This document shows, in pieces, positions 7,613 through 15,101 of a stretch of DNA of 31,573 nt. Each line of letters begins with the position of its first letter. Positions within the stretch are counted from its first letter, which is position 1. The notes under the pieces were generated by a model that was given only the letters and a program-made list of their open reading frames with translations, was not told the DNA's origin and did not search any database. A program made the translations under genes and the position numbers. This stretch comes from Nitrospinota bacterium (GTDB taxonomy: Bacteria; Nitrospinota; Nitrospinia; JACRGO01), in contig JACRGO010000172.1 of assembly GCA_016212295.1 (NCBI GenBank), positions 1 through 31,573 on the forward strand. The letters run 5' to 3'.

Positions 7613-8314
7613 TTATCTCTCCCATCCCGGATCAGGTTCGGCGGCCAAGATAATCTCGTCCTTGCTCACCGGATGTTCAAAGGCCAGGTAATGGGAAAAA
7701 AGGGCTATGTTTTGATTTTTCAATGGCTTACTGGCCCCGTATTTGATGTCGCCTAAAACCGGATGGCCGAGAAAGGCCATCTGGGCGCGAATCTGGTGGG
7801 GCCTTCCTGTCAGGAGTTCGATTTCGACCAGTGTGCTTGCCCCTTTCTTTTTTATGGCCCGGTAGAGAAGCTCTGATTTCCTGGCGTCCTTTGCAGGGTT
7901 GCGATGCACCGCCACCTTGTTCGTTTTTTCGTTCTTCCTTAAATAAGAAGTCTCCTTTCTGAACTCCGGGTTCTCAATTGTCCCCTCCACCCACGCCAGA
8001 TACAGTTTCCTTACAGTGCCTTCCCGCCATTGTTTGGAGAGCCGTCCAGCCGCCTTGGATGTGCGGGCGAACACCATTACCCCCCCAGCGGGCCTATCAA
8101 GACGGTGGACCATCCCAAGGAACACGTTTCCCGGTTTATGATATTTTTCCTTTAAGTAATCCTTTATCTCCTCCATCAAGTCCCTGTCCCCGGTCCTGTC
8201 CTTTTGGGTCAGGAGATTGAAGGGTTTGACCACGCCTATGAGATGGTTGTCTTCGTAGATTATTTTCACGTGATTCAGTTTGCACGAAAAATCCGGCCAA
8301 AAAAAGTTTTCCAC
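7613..8314 (-). CDS. RluA-family rRNA/tRNA pseudouridine synthase (no S4 domain)
   Basis: Up to 233 residues. The RluA-family catalytic motif HRLDRPAGGVMVFART is at about residues 70-85, with the nucleophilic Asp73. The typical downstream segments are present: RKLYLAWVEG, then TLVEIELLTGRPHQIRAQMAFLGHPVLGD. The S4 RNA-binding domain of RluD or RluC is absent, as in short RluA or TruC-like members, so the target uridine cannot be named. The longest frame opens at a GTG at 8314. A second GTG at 8269 gives a protein starting MKIIYEDNHLIGVVKP, which is where family members usually begin, so the 15 extra residues may not be translated. It converges with the cytochrome gene. Confidence 0.9.
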   Translation of the reverse strand: MENFFWPDFSCKLNHVKIIYEDNHLIGVVKPFNLLTQKDRTGDRDLMEEIKDYLKEKYHKPGNVFLGMVHRLDRPAGGVMVFARTSKAAGRLSKQWREGTVRKLYLAWVEGTIENPEFRKETSYLRKNEKTNKVAVHRNPAKDARKSELLYRAIKKKGASTLVEIELLTGRPHQIRAQMAFLGHPVLGDIKYGASKPLKNQNIALFSHYLAFEHPVSKDEIILAAEPDPGWER

Positions 8315-8777
8315 GTTTTTTACATGCCTTCAGCCCAGCATCTATGAGGGAAAACGGTTGGGATCGCCTTTATACCGAGGGTTTATAAAGGGCCTGAATT
8401 TGGCGGGAGGATTTCCCCTTTATGACTCCGGGATTTAATGCCCTTAAAGCATTCCAGACCCTTTAAATACAAGCCTTGCGTTTTCATGCCTGTGGAAAAC
8501 CTTTTCTAATTCATTGAAAATATGTATTAATCCAGATCAACAGCTTGATCTTTATTGTAAGTGTTTGATTTTAAAGGATTTTTTGTGGTGGCTAAATTTT
8601 AAGCGAAATAACAAAAAGCCTTGTATTTATTAAGGATTTTTTCCTTTTCAACATGGTTTTCCACAGGTTTTCCACAGTTGTTGTGGATAAAATTAATTCG
8701 TTTTTTTGCCTCGAAATATGGCTGCTTGGTGGCTGAGTAGATGCAAAAAAGGTATAATGGCCAAGACTATAAAGCTG
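8315..8777. other. AT-rich gene-free region with DnaA-box-like nonamers; possible replication origin
   Basis: No gene is seen. DnaA-box-like nonamers occur at 8491-8499 (tgtggaaaa, minus-strand TTTTCCACA), 8657-8665 and 8668-8676 (two direct TTTTCCACA, 11 nt apart) and 8682-8690 (tgtggataa, a perfect minus-strand TTATCCACA). Around them are AT-rich stretches and repeated cctttaa/ttaaagg words. Genes to the right are nearly all plus, and most to the left are minus, as expected around an origin. Against this, no dnaA, dnaN, rpmH or gidA is nearby. The closely spaced inverted pair at 8668-8690 could instead be an operator or hairpin. Confidence 0.35.
8657..8690. promoter_or_regulatory. Triplet of DnaA-box-like sites
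   Basis: Two direct ttttccaca nonamers with an 11-nt period are followed by one inverted consensus box (TTATCCACA on the minus strand). The last two form a small palindrome around gttgt. This is seen directly in the sequence; binding by DnaA is inferred. Confidence 0.45.
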
Positions 8778-8947
8778 AGTGACTAAAGTGTAAAGTGAAC
8801 TAAAGCGCCTAAAGTTGTGGTAGGTTTCTTTTTTATAGTATAAAAATAACTTCCACAACTTTAGTCACTTGAAACTTTAGCTCACTTTAGGCACTTTCAC
8901 TGCTATTCCGTTGATTTTCAAAGAAAAACTTTGAAATTCCGATACAG
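8778..8947. mobile_element. MITE-like repeat, family 2, copy 1
   Basis: A self-complementary block built from actaaagt/gagctaaagt modules and their complements (8778-8897) is followed by a 50-nt non-palindromic tail (8898-8947, ending attccgatacag). The same architecture and nearly the same tail recur at 28370-28510, with about three tail mismatches. There is no coding capacity. It lies 11 nt upstream of the lgt start codon, so it probably forms the 5' leader or promoter region of lgt. Confidence 0.7.
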
Positions 8948-8958
8948 AAAGGAATACC

Positions 8959-9723
8959 TTGCATCCAATCCTTTTTCATTTAGGCCCGGCGACCATCTAC
9001 TCTTACGGCGTCGCCATTGCCGCCGCCTTTTTTGTTGGAATAACCCTTGCCTCTAAAAGGGCGAAAAAAGAAGGCTTGGACCCCAATAAAATCATTGACC
9101 TGTGTTTCTATATCCTCATCGCGGCCATAGTGGGTTCCAGGCTCCTTTACGTGGGGATCAATATTTCCTATTTTATTAAAAATCCGCTGGACATATTCAA
9201 GCTTTGGCAGGGGGGGCTGGTTTTTTATGGCGGGCTGATAGGCGCGGTCATAGTAGCGGTCCTTTATCTCAAGAAAAAGCGGCTTCCAGTGTGGCGGGTG
9301 GCTGATCTCCTGGCCCCGTCTCTAGCGCTGGGCCAATCCATCGGACGCTTGGGCTGTTTCCTCGCTGGTTGCTGCTACGGAAAGCCGACGGAGGGCCACT
9401 GGGGCGTCACCTTCTCTGATCCGGACTCCCTGGCCCCCCTTCACGTTTCCCTTCACCCCACGCAATTGTATTCCTCCTTTCTCGACCTGGCCATTTTTTT
9501 CGCGCTCCTCTATATTCAAAAAATAAAAAAATTTCAGGGGCAGGTTTTCTGGACTTACCTTTTTCTTTATTCCACAGGCCGGTTTATTATAGAATTCTTC
9601 CGGGGCGACAAAAGAGGCTTTGTTTTCGAGGGGATTTTGTCCACTTCGCAATTCATCGGGATATTTATGTTTGCCCTCTCCATCTTCATGTACTTGCGCG
9701 GAAGGAGTTCGTCAGGGACCTGA
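8959..9723 (+). CDS. lgt: Prolipoprotein diacylglyceryl transferase
   Basis: A 254-residue polytopic inner-membrane enzyme that transfers diacylglycerol from phosphatidylglycerol to the lipobox Cys of prolipoproteins. The N-terminal HPILFHLGPATIYSYG and the signature GRLGCFLAGCCYGKPT (residues 129-144, the Cys-rich variant of the Lgt signature) are diagnostic. HPTQLYSS (166-173) and GRFIIEFFRGD (207-217) are also family-conserved. About seven hydrophobic segments are present and the length is usual. Translation starts at TTG (8959) with a gaaaggaa Shine-Dalgarno immediately downstream of a repeat element. The next gene begins 2 nt after the stop, which suggests co-transcription. The AMIN-domain protein at 27313 has a lipobox and is a likely substrate. 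Confidence 0.95.
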   Translation: MHPILFHLGPATIYSYGVAIAAAFFVGITLASKRAKKEGLDPNKIIDLCFYILIAAIVGSRLLYVGINISYFIKNPLDIFKLWQGGLVFYGGLIGAVIVAVLYLKKKRLPVWRVADLLAPSLALGQSIGRLGCFLAGCCYGKPTEGHWGVTFSDPDSLAPLHVSLHPTQLYSSFLDLAIFFALLYIQKIKKFQGQVFWTYLFLYSTGRFIIEFFRGDKRGFVFEGILSTSQFIGIFMFALSIFMYLRGRSSSGT

Positions 9724-9725
9724 AC

Positions 9726-10487
9726 ATGAGTGAACATACAAGCAATACGGACGATTACAGGGCCATTTTCCGTTCTTCTTATACTGGGCCGGACTGGCTC
9801 TCATGGGAGGAAGACGGGCCTTCATCCGTGTGGTTCCCGGAATTCCAGCCCCTTCGCGAGGAGTCCGATGAAACAGCCCTTTTGGATCTGGAAAAAAAAT
9901 TGCGGGAAATTGAAGAGACGGTTTCCCTAAAGGGCCGTGAGATTGAAGAGCGCCAAAGTGAAATAGAAGGACTGAAAGAAGAGCTTGAAAGCTTAAGGGA
10001 GTTGGTTGAAAAATCCCCAGGAGACGGGCAAATCAACCTGGAAAAGGACAGGGACGAGATTGCCAGGGAACTGGAAGAAATAGACCTCCTGAAAAAAAAT
10101 TATGATGAAAAATTGTCCCTGCTCAGTGAAAGGGAATTTGAGCTCAACCAGTTGGAAGAGGAGCTTGCAAGACAGAAAGAGGGACTGGGAAAAAAAACAG
10201 GAGAGGCCGTTGAACAAGACGCAAGGCTCCAGCTTGACTTTATTCTGGATAAGGGCAAGCACATGGCGTCCAGCGGCCAGAATTTACAAGCCTATTTCTT
10301 TTTTCGCCTCGCTGTTTACCTCCACCCCAATAATGCGACCGCGTTGAACAACCTGGCAATCTCCCTCTTTAAATTAGGATTCAAGGAAAAGGCAAGGACG
10401 TGCCTGGGAAAAGTGCTGGAACTTGACCCTGAAAACGAGGCGGCAAGGATCAACCTCGAAAGAATGGATAAGGCCAGGGAAGGTTGA
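9726..10487 (+). CDS. Coiled-coil protein with C-terminal TPR
   Basis: A 253-residue soluble protein starting with ATG 2 nt after the lgt stop. Residues about 1-45 are Trp/Asp-rich and unrecognised (SSYTGPDWLSWEEDGPSS). Residues about 48-155 form a long Glu/Lys/Leu heptad coiled coil (LEEIDLLKKNYDEKL and similar). Residues about 165-250 form two to three TPR units (AYFFFRLAVYLHPNNATALNNLA, KARTCLGKVLELDPENEAA). It is a probable scaffold protein with no known family name. Coupling to lgt suggests an envelope-related role, but that is only context. Confidence 0.8.
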   Translation: MSEHTSNTDDYRAIFRSSYTGPDWLSWEEDGPSSVWFPEFQPLREESDETALLDLEKKLREIEETVSLKGREIEERQSEIEGLKEELESLRELVEKSPGDGQINLEKDRDEIARELEEIDLLKKNYDEKLSLLSEREFELNQLEEELARQKEGLGKKTGEAVEQDARLQLDFILDKGKHMASSGQNLQAYFFFRLAVYLHPNNATALNNLAISLFKLGFKEKARTCLGKVLELDPENEAARINLERMDKAREG

Positions 10488-10493
10488 TTGTTT

Positions 10494-10592
10494 AAAATCC
10501 CCCCTGCCCCCCTTTTTCAAAGGGGGAACTGCCCTTTGAAAAAAGGAGACTGGAAAATTCCCCCTTTGGAAAAGGGGGATTAAGGGGGATAT
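10494..10592. repeat. C/G-run palindromic dispersed repeat
   Basis: Segments of the form aaatccccc...cccctttttcaaaggggga and their complements (to gggggattaagggggat) make a long imperfect palindrome between the TPR gene and the channel gene. This wording is a widespread dispersed repeat. As RNA it would form stable hairpins and could terminate or stabilise the upstream transcript. Confidence 0.7.
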
Positions 10593-10646
10593 TCATTCTC
10601 CTTTGTGAACGTTGGCTCATGAATATTCCGCCTGAAAAACCCCCTC

Positions 10647-12149
10647 ATGACCTATAAAGCCCTGAAAAAAAAAGCAAATCGTCTCATGAACGACAGGTCC
10701 TATTCCGGGAAGAGGTTCTTCGACCTGTTCATGATGGTGTTGGTTATCTTGTCCGTTCTGGTATTGATAACAGAGATGGAATACGGACACGAGGACATTT
10801 GGGGCAATTTATATGTTTGGGACGAGCTCGTCCTGTCGATTTTCATCCTGGAATATATCATGCGATTCTGGGTCTGCAGCAGCGTTGGAGAGGATTTCAG
10901 AAGCGCTTACGCTTCCAAGGCCCAAGCTTGGCCCTTGAGGGCCATGAGCGGTATCTACTCCGTGGCGAAAGGCAAGATCAAATTCATGATCCAGCCCATG
11001 AGCATCGTGGACCTCCTTGCCATTCTCCCCATGCTTCGGGTATTCAGGGCCATCAGGATTTTTCGCCTGCTCCGCCTCTTCAAGTTAGTAAGATACAGTC
11101 AAAGCATGGAAAGCCTCTTCAGCGTCTTCGAGGAAAACGCCTTTGAGATGGGCGTTATCCTTGCCTTCATTTCCCTTTTTGTCATCGTCTCCTCCACCTT
11201 TATCTATGTCTTGGAGAAGGGGGCGGTTTCAGGGAATTTCGAGTCCTTGGGGGACGCGGTTTGGTGGAGCTTCGTGACCATTACAACGGTTGGGTATGGG
11301 GACAAGGTGCCAATAACGAGCATGGGCCGCGTTATTGGGGTTTTTCTGATGCTGGGCGGCATAGTCACCATTGCGCTGCCGTCAGGTATAATCGCGTCCG
11401 CCATGACCCAAAAATTCATTTCCATCAGGGAGGGAAGATTGAGCATGAGGAAATTCAAGAACCATGTGGTTATCTGCGGCTGGAACAATTCAGCGGAACA
11501 ACTCATGAAGGAGTTTGAAAAAAACCAAAAAAGGGAGCAATGGGACATAGTGGCGGTGACCTTGAAGCCGCCGAGTGACATAGACTCCAATAGAGTGATC
11601 GTGAAGCAAGGCGATTTCACCAAGGAGGGGACTCTTAATGACGTGAACGTGAAGGACGCGCGTTATGTGATCGTCGTGGCCGAAGAGCTTCGGGGGATCA
11701 GCGACGAGAGCATCGACGCCCGCTCTTTTTTGGCATGCAACCTGATCCATCATATCAATCCGGATATCTATATCATCGCCCAGTTGTTGAACACCGAGAA
11801 CGCTGGCATCTTGAAAAAAACCGTTAAAAACGTGGAGGTCATTATCAGCGACGACATCACGGGCGGGCTGCTGTCCAGTTCCCTCCTTACCCCGGGCGCC
11901 TCGGCGCTGGTCAACTCCCTGATTTCCAGCTCCTCGGAAAATATCGTGAAGGTTTCCCTGGATACGCTGGGCAAGAAATTCAAGACCTTTCAGGAACTGC
12001 TGGCTTTTTGCCGGAAGCCGCCCGCCAATTGGCTCCCCTTGGCTATTGAGAGGAGCGGGGAACTGATCATCAACCCCAAGGACGGCTTGGAAATAATGGC
12101 CGGGGACAATATGTTCTGCATTCAAACGGAAATGGAGGTTATGGAATGA
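10647..12149 (+). CDS. Six-TM voltage-gated-type K+ channel with cytoplasmic RCK domain
   Basis: A 500-residue inner-membrane protein. The S1-S4 voltage-sensor-like domain is at about 23-150, with an S4 rich in Arg/Lys at every third position (RVFRAIRIFRLLRLFKLVR, 131-149). S5 is at about 167-189, the selectivity filter TVGYGD at 214-219 (the K+ signature), and S6 at about 228-252. The RCK/TrkA-N Rossmann domain starts near 272 (NHVVICGWNNSAEQL) and extends to about 400. Its glycine motif is degenerate (GWNNSA), so nucleotide preference is unclear. The C-terminal 100 residues resemble an RCK-C lobe. An extra segment lies between S2 and S3 (about 78-112). The stop codon overlaps the modA start (ATGA), implying translational coupling. 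Confidence 0.92.
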   Translation: MTYKALKKKANRLMNDRSYSGKRFFDLFMMVLVILSVLVLITEMEYGHEDIWGNLYVWDELVLSIFILEYIMRFWVCSSVGEDFRSAYASKAQAWPLRAMSGIYSVAKGKIKFMIQPMSIVDLLAILPMLRVFRAIRIFRLLRLFKLVRYSQSMESLFSVFEENAFEMGVILAFISLFVIVSSTFIYVLEKGAVSGNFESLGDAVWWSFVTITTVGYGDKVPITSMGRVIGVFLMLGGIVTIALPSGIIASAMTQKFISIREGRLSMRKFKNHVVICGWNNSAEQLMKEFEKNQKREQWDIVAVTLKPPSDIDSNRVIVKQGDFTKEGTLNDVNVKDARYVIVVAEELRGISDESIDARSFLACNLIHHINPDIYIIAQLLNTENAGILKKTVKNVEVIISDDITGGLLSSSLLTPGASALVNSLISSSSENIVKVSLDTLGKKFKTFQELLAFCRKPPANWLPLAIERSGELIINPKDGLEIMAGDNMFCIQTEMEVME

Positions 12150-12910
12150 AGGCCAGTAAAGCCGCGTCGCTTTTATTTTTTTTCGCGCTTAACTTGTTTT
12201 TAGCGCCGGCGGGTCGGGCCGAGGACAAGGTGACTGTTTACGCCGCCGCCAGCGCCACCAACGCGTTAATGGAAATAGGAAAAATTTTCGAGGGCGAAAA
12301 GGGAGTGAAAGTCGTCTCTTCCTTCGCGTCCTCTTCCACCCTGGCCAAGCAGATTGAAGCCGGGGCGCCCGCCCAGGTCTATCTCTCCGCCAGCCCGGTA
12401 TGGATGGATTACCTTGAAGGAAAGAATTTGATTGAGGCCGGGAGTCGCCGGGACCTGCTGGGAAACGCCTTGGTGTTGATCACGCCGAAGTGGAGGGCCT
12501 TTCCCGTCAAAATGGAAAAAGGCGCCGGTCTCGCCGCTGCCTTTCAGGGTAAATTGGCCATGGGCGACCCAACCCATGTCCCGGCCGGGATATACGCCAA
12601 GGAGGCGCTGGTTTATTTCGGGTGGTGGGAGGCGCTTTCTTCCAGGACCGTGCTGACCATTGACGTGCGGTCCGCCTTGAATTTCGTGGAAAGGGGGGAA
12701 GCGGCGGCCGGGATCGTATACGCTACGGACGCCAGGTGGAGCGAAAAGGTGGAAACAACTGCCGTCTTCCCGGAGGAGAGCCACTCCCCTGTTTCCTATC
12801 CAGCGGCCCTGGTTAGAGGGGCCGGGGGCCGGGCCAGGGAATTTCTGGACTTTCTTTCCTCCCCACGGACAAGATTGATTTTCACTAACCACGGATTCAC
12901 GGTGAAATGA
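12146..12910 (+). CDS. modA: ModA-type molybdate/tungstate-binding periplasmic protein
   Basis: A 254-residue periplasmic binding protein with a signal peptide (about 1-25, ending GRAEDK). Family hallmarks: VTVYAAASATNALMEI, VVSSFASSSTLAKQIEAGAPAQVYLSASPVWMDYL, and the anion-contacting DPTHVPAGIYAKEAL and AAAGIVYATDA segments. The expected role is capture of molybdate or tungstate for an ABC importer. A good Shine-Dalgarno (ggagg) lies inside the end of the channel gene, whose stop overlaps this ATG. No modB or modC follows; after 12910 there is about 156 bp without genes and then a glycosyltransferase. It is thus an orphan subunit that either works with a distant transporter or has another ligand. 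Confidence 0.9.
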   Translation: MKASKAASLLFFFALNLFLAPAGRAEDKVTVYAAASATNALMEIGKIFEGEKGVKVVSSFASSSTLAKQIEAGAPAQVYLSASPVWMDYLEGKNLIEAGSRRDLLGNALVLITPKWRAFPVKMEKGAGLAAAFQGKLAMGDPTHVPAGIYAKEALVYFGWWEALSSRTVLTIDVRSALNFVERGEAAAGIVYATDARWSEKVETTAVFPEESHSPVSYPAALVRGAGGRAREFLDFLSSPRTRLIFTNHGFTVK

Positions 12911-13066
12911 ATAAAAGTGTTTCCAGATTCATTGGCCGCGCCATGCCATGTATTTGACTTTGAAGCAGGGATGCCTTATTTTTTATATGCAGGTCCTGAA
13001 AGGCCCCATCCTGAGCCTGGTTTAAAAAAATTCGCGTTCATTCGTTGCTGATTTGTTCCGATCCCC

Positions 13067-15019
13067 TTGCCCGATAATCCATTGCCAGCTTTCCGCCCAG
13101 AAAACGAATCCGGCCCCTCCTCCGATACTGAACACAGGGCCGTCCCCTTTCCCGGATTTTTCATTCCGCTCCTTATTTTTGGATTGGGATTGGGCCTTCG
13201 GCTTATTTACATCTTTCAGATAAAAGATAACCCTACCTTTTATAATCTGATTCTGGATTGCCTTTCCTATGATAAGTGGGCAAGGGAAATAGCGGCCGGG
13301 AAATGGCTCGGAAACGGCGTCTTTTACCAGGACCCCCTTTACCCCTATTTCCTGGCCTTGTTGTATAAGGTATTCGGCCGCGACCTGCTGCTTGTCAGGA
13401 TTATTCAAGCGGTGATAGGCTCGATGAGTTGTTTGCTTATGTACTTCATCGGGCGGGAGGTTTATGGAAAACCGGTGGGCGTCCTTGCGGGTTTTTTTGC
13501 CGCTGTTTATGGGGTCTTTCTCTATTATGACGGAATGGCAAACAAACCCTTCCTGGGCGTTTTTCTCTTCAACCTGGCCCTTTTGTCATTCATCATCGGG
13601 GCGAAAAAAAAGAGGGGCGGAATCCTTTTCATGGCCGGGATTTTCCTGGGACTTTCAGTTCTGGAGAGGGCGAACATCCTGCTTTTGGTCCCATTATTTT
13701 GGGTGTGGATACTGCTGCTCCATTCCATCGGACGGAAAGGCCTGCTCCACTGCTTGAATTTCCTTGCAGGAGTTGTCCTCGCCATCTCTCCCGCAACCAT
13801 CCATAATTATCTTGTTTCGCATGAATTTGTATTGACGACTTCCCAGGCAGGGCAAAATTTCTATATCGGCAACTACCCTGGCAATAACACCGGGACCTAC
13901 CTCCCCCCCTTTTTCCTGAGGGCCGATCCGGAATTCGAGGAAGCGGACTTCAAGAGCCAAGCGGAGTTCCTCAAGGGGAAAAAACTTACCCCGACCGAGG
14001 TTTCGTCCTTTTGGGCGCAAAAGACCTTGGAGATAATAAAATCCGATCCGGGCCGATTCATTAAAAATCTTTTTTTCAAGGCGATGCTCTTTTTAAACAA
14101 ATACGAGATACCTGACAACCACAGCTACAGTTTTTTCAAGGCATATTATTCAGGCCTTTTAAGGTGGGACCCGTTTGATTTCCGCCTTGCCGGGTCCTTG
14201 GGACTAGCGGGTTTGATACTCTCTTTTTTCCGTGTGAAGGGAAATAACTTTTCAAGATTTTTCCCTTTGATATGCTTGTTTTATCTTTGCTCCATAATCC
14301 CGTTTTACATTTTCTCCAGATACCGTCTGCCTGTGGTTTCCATTATGATAATCATGTCGGCGTTCTTTATTGTTTTCGTTGTTGAGAAATTCAGGGCCGG
14401 AAATTTCAGGGAAACGGTTTTCGCGGTTGCGGCCTTTTTGATCTCCTTCGCCATTGTAAACGCCAATATCAAGAAAGATGATTTCTCGCCGCAATTCGGA
14501 AACATCGCCCATACCTTTCTTGAGCAGGGAAATCATGCGGAGGCGTTGAAGTATTACAAAAAAGCGGTTGAAGCAAACCCCGGTTTCGCGGAGCCTTATT
14601 ATTTTATCGGAAAATTGTTCGTTGATTCGGGCGACTTGAAACAGGCCGAGGAATATTTCAGGAAATCCATTGAAATAGAGCCGGGGCTTTTCGTGGGCCA
14701 TGCCGGACTAGGAATCGTTTCCGCGCAGCTTGGAAAAAGGAAGGAAGCGGAATATTTCCTGAAAAAGGCAGTTGAATTAAAACCATACGCCCCTGAGGCA
14801 CATAACAATTTGGGAATGATCCACGCCATGGGCGGCGACCTTGAATCCGCCAAAACGGAATTCCAAAAGGCGCTTTCCATTGACCCTGGTTTTGTCCAGG
14901 CAAGCCAAAATCTTGAGCGGTTGAAATCAACGGCAGGTGAAGATAGGGGACAGGGGACAGGGGACAGGGCACAAGGGACAGAGAGCAAAGAGCATAATAC
15001 GGAAGGCAGAGAGCGGTAG
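13067..15019 (+). CDS. GT39-like membrane glycosyltransferase with C-terminal TPRs
   Basis: A 650-residue polytopic membrane protein. About nine to eleven hydrophobic segments (residues about 25-470) carry GT-C/PMT_2 features: LDCLSYDKWAREIAAG and the QDPLYPYFLALLY loop after TM1, as in dolichyl/undecaprenyl-phosphate-sugar-dependent transferases, then RIIQAVIGS. The C-terminus (about 485-620) has four TPRs (HAEALKYYKKAVEANPG, AKTEFQKALSIDPG). The frame opens at a TTG (13067) without a clear Shine-Dalgarno, so the first 20-30 residues are uncertain. The final 30 residues (from 14937, GEDRGQGTGDRAQGT) are encoded by a dispersed ggacagg repeat, so the ancestral stop was probably near 14935. Followed closely by a second GT-C/TPR gene. 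A protein or lipid glycosylation role is inferred; the acceptor is unknown. Confidence 0.85.
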   Translation: MPDNPLPAFRPENESGPSSDTEHRAVPFPGFFIPLLIFGLGLGLRLIYIFQIKDNPTFYNLILDCLSYDKWAREIAAGKWLGNGVFYQDPLYPYFLALLYKVFGRDLLLVRIIQAVIGSMSCLLMYFIGREVYGKPVGVLAGFFAAVYGVFLYYDGMANKPFLGVFLFNLALLSFIIGAKKKRGGILFMAGIFLGLSVLERANILLLVPLFWVWILLLHSIGRKGLLHCLNFLAGVVLAISPATIHNYLVSHEFVLTTSQAGQNFYIGNYPGNNTGTYLPPFFLRADPEFEEADFKSQAEFLKGKKLTPTEVSSFWAQKTLEIIKSDPGRFIKNLFFKAMLFLNKYEIPDNHSYSFFKAYYSGLLRWDPFDFRLAGSLGLAGLILSFFRVKGNNFSRFFPLICLFYLCSIIPFYIFSRYRLPVVSIMIIMSAFFIVFVVEKFRAGNFRETVFAVAAFLISFAIVNANIKKDDFSPQFGNIAHTFLEQGNHAEALKYYKKAVEANPGFAEPYYFIGKLFVDSGDLKQAEEYFRKSIEIEPGLFVGHAGLGIVSAQLGKRKEAEYFLKKAVELKPYAPEAHNNLGMIHAMGGDLESAKTEFQKALSIDPGFVQASQNLERLKSTAGEDRGQGTGDRAQGTESKEHNTEGRER

Positions 15020-15086
15020 TCAGAGGACAGAAGGGCAGATATGGGAAAATTTTTCCTGCCCCCTGATCCCTGTCCCCTGCACCCTT
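14937..15086. repeat. ggacagggg-type self-complementary repeat between two transferase genes
   Basis: Tandem copies of ggggacagg at 14944-14970 are complemented by ccctgtcccctg at about 15068-15080. The intervening part is Gly/Arg/Glu-coding and purine-rich. The left half is read as the C-terminal tail of the upstream transferase. In another frame the segment adds a spurious 55-residue N-terminal extension to the downstream one. Confidence 0.65.
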
Positions 15087-15101
15087 AATTACGTGAAAGA
15101 A

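Noticed and set aside
14937-15101. 55-residue N-terminal extension of the TMTC-like protein
   Set aside because: Encoded by the ggacagggg repeat; family-like sequence begins at about 15102.
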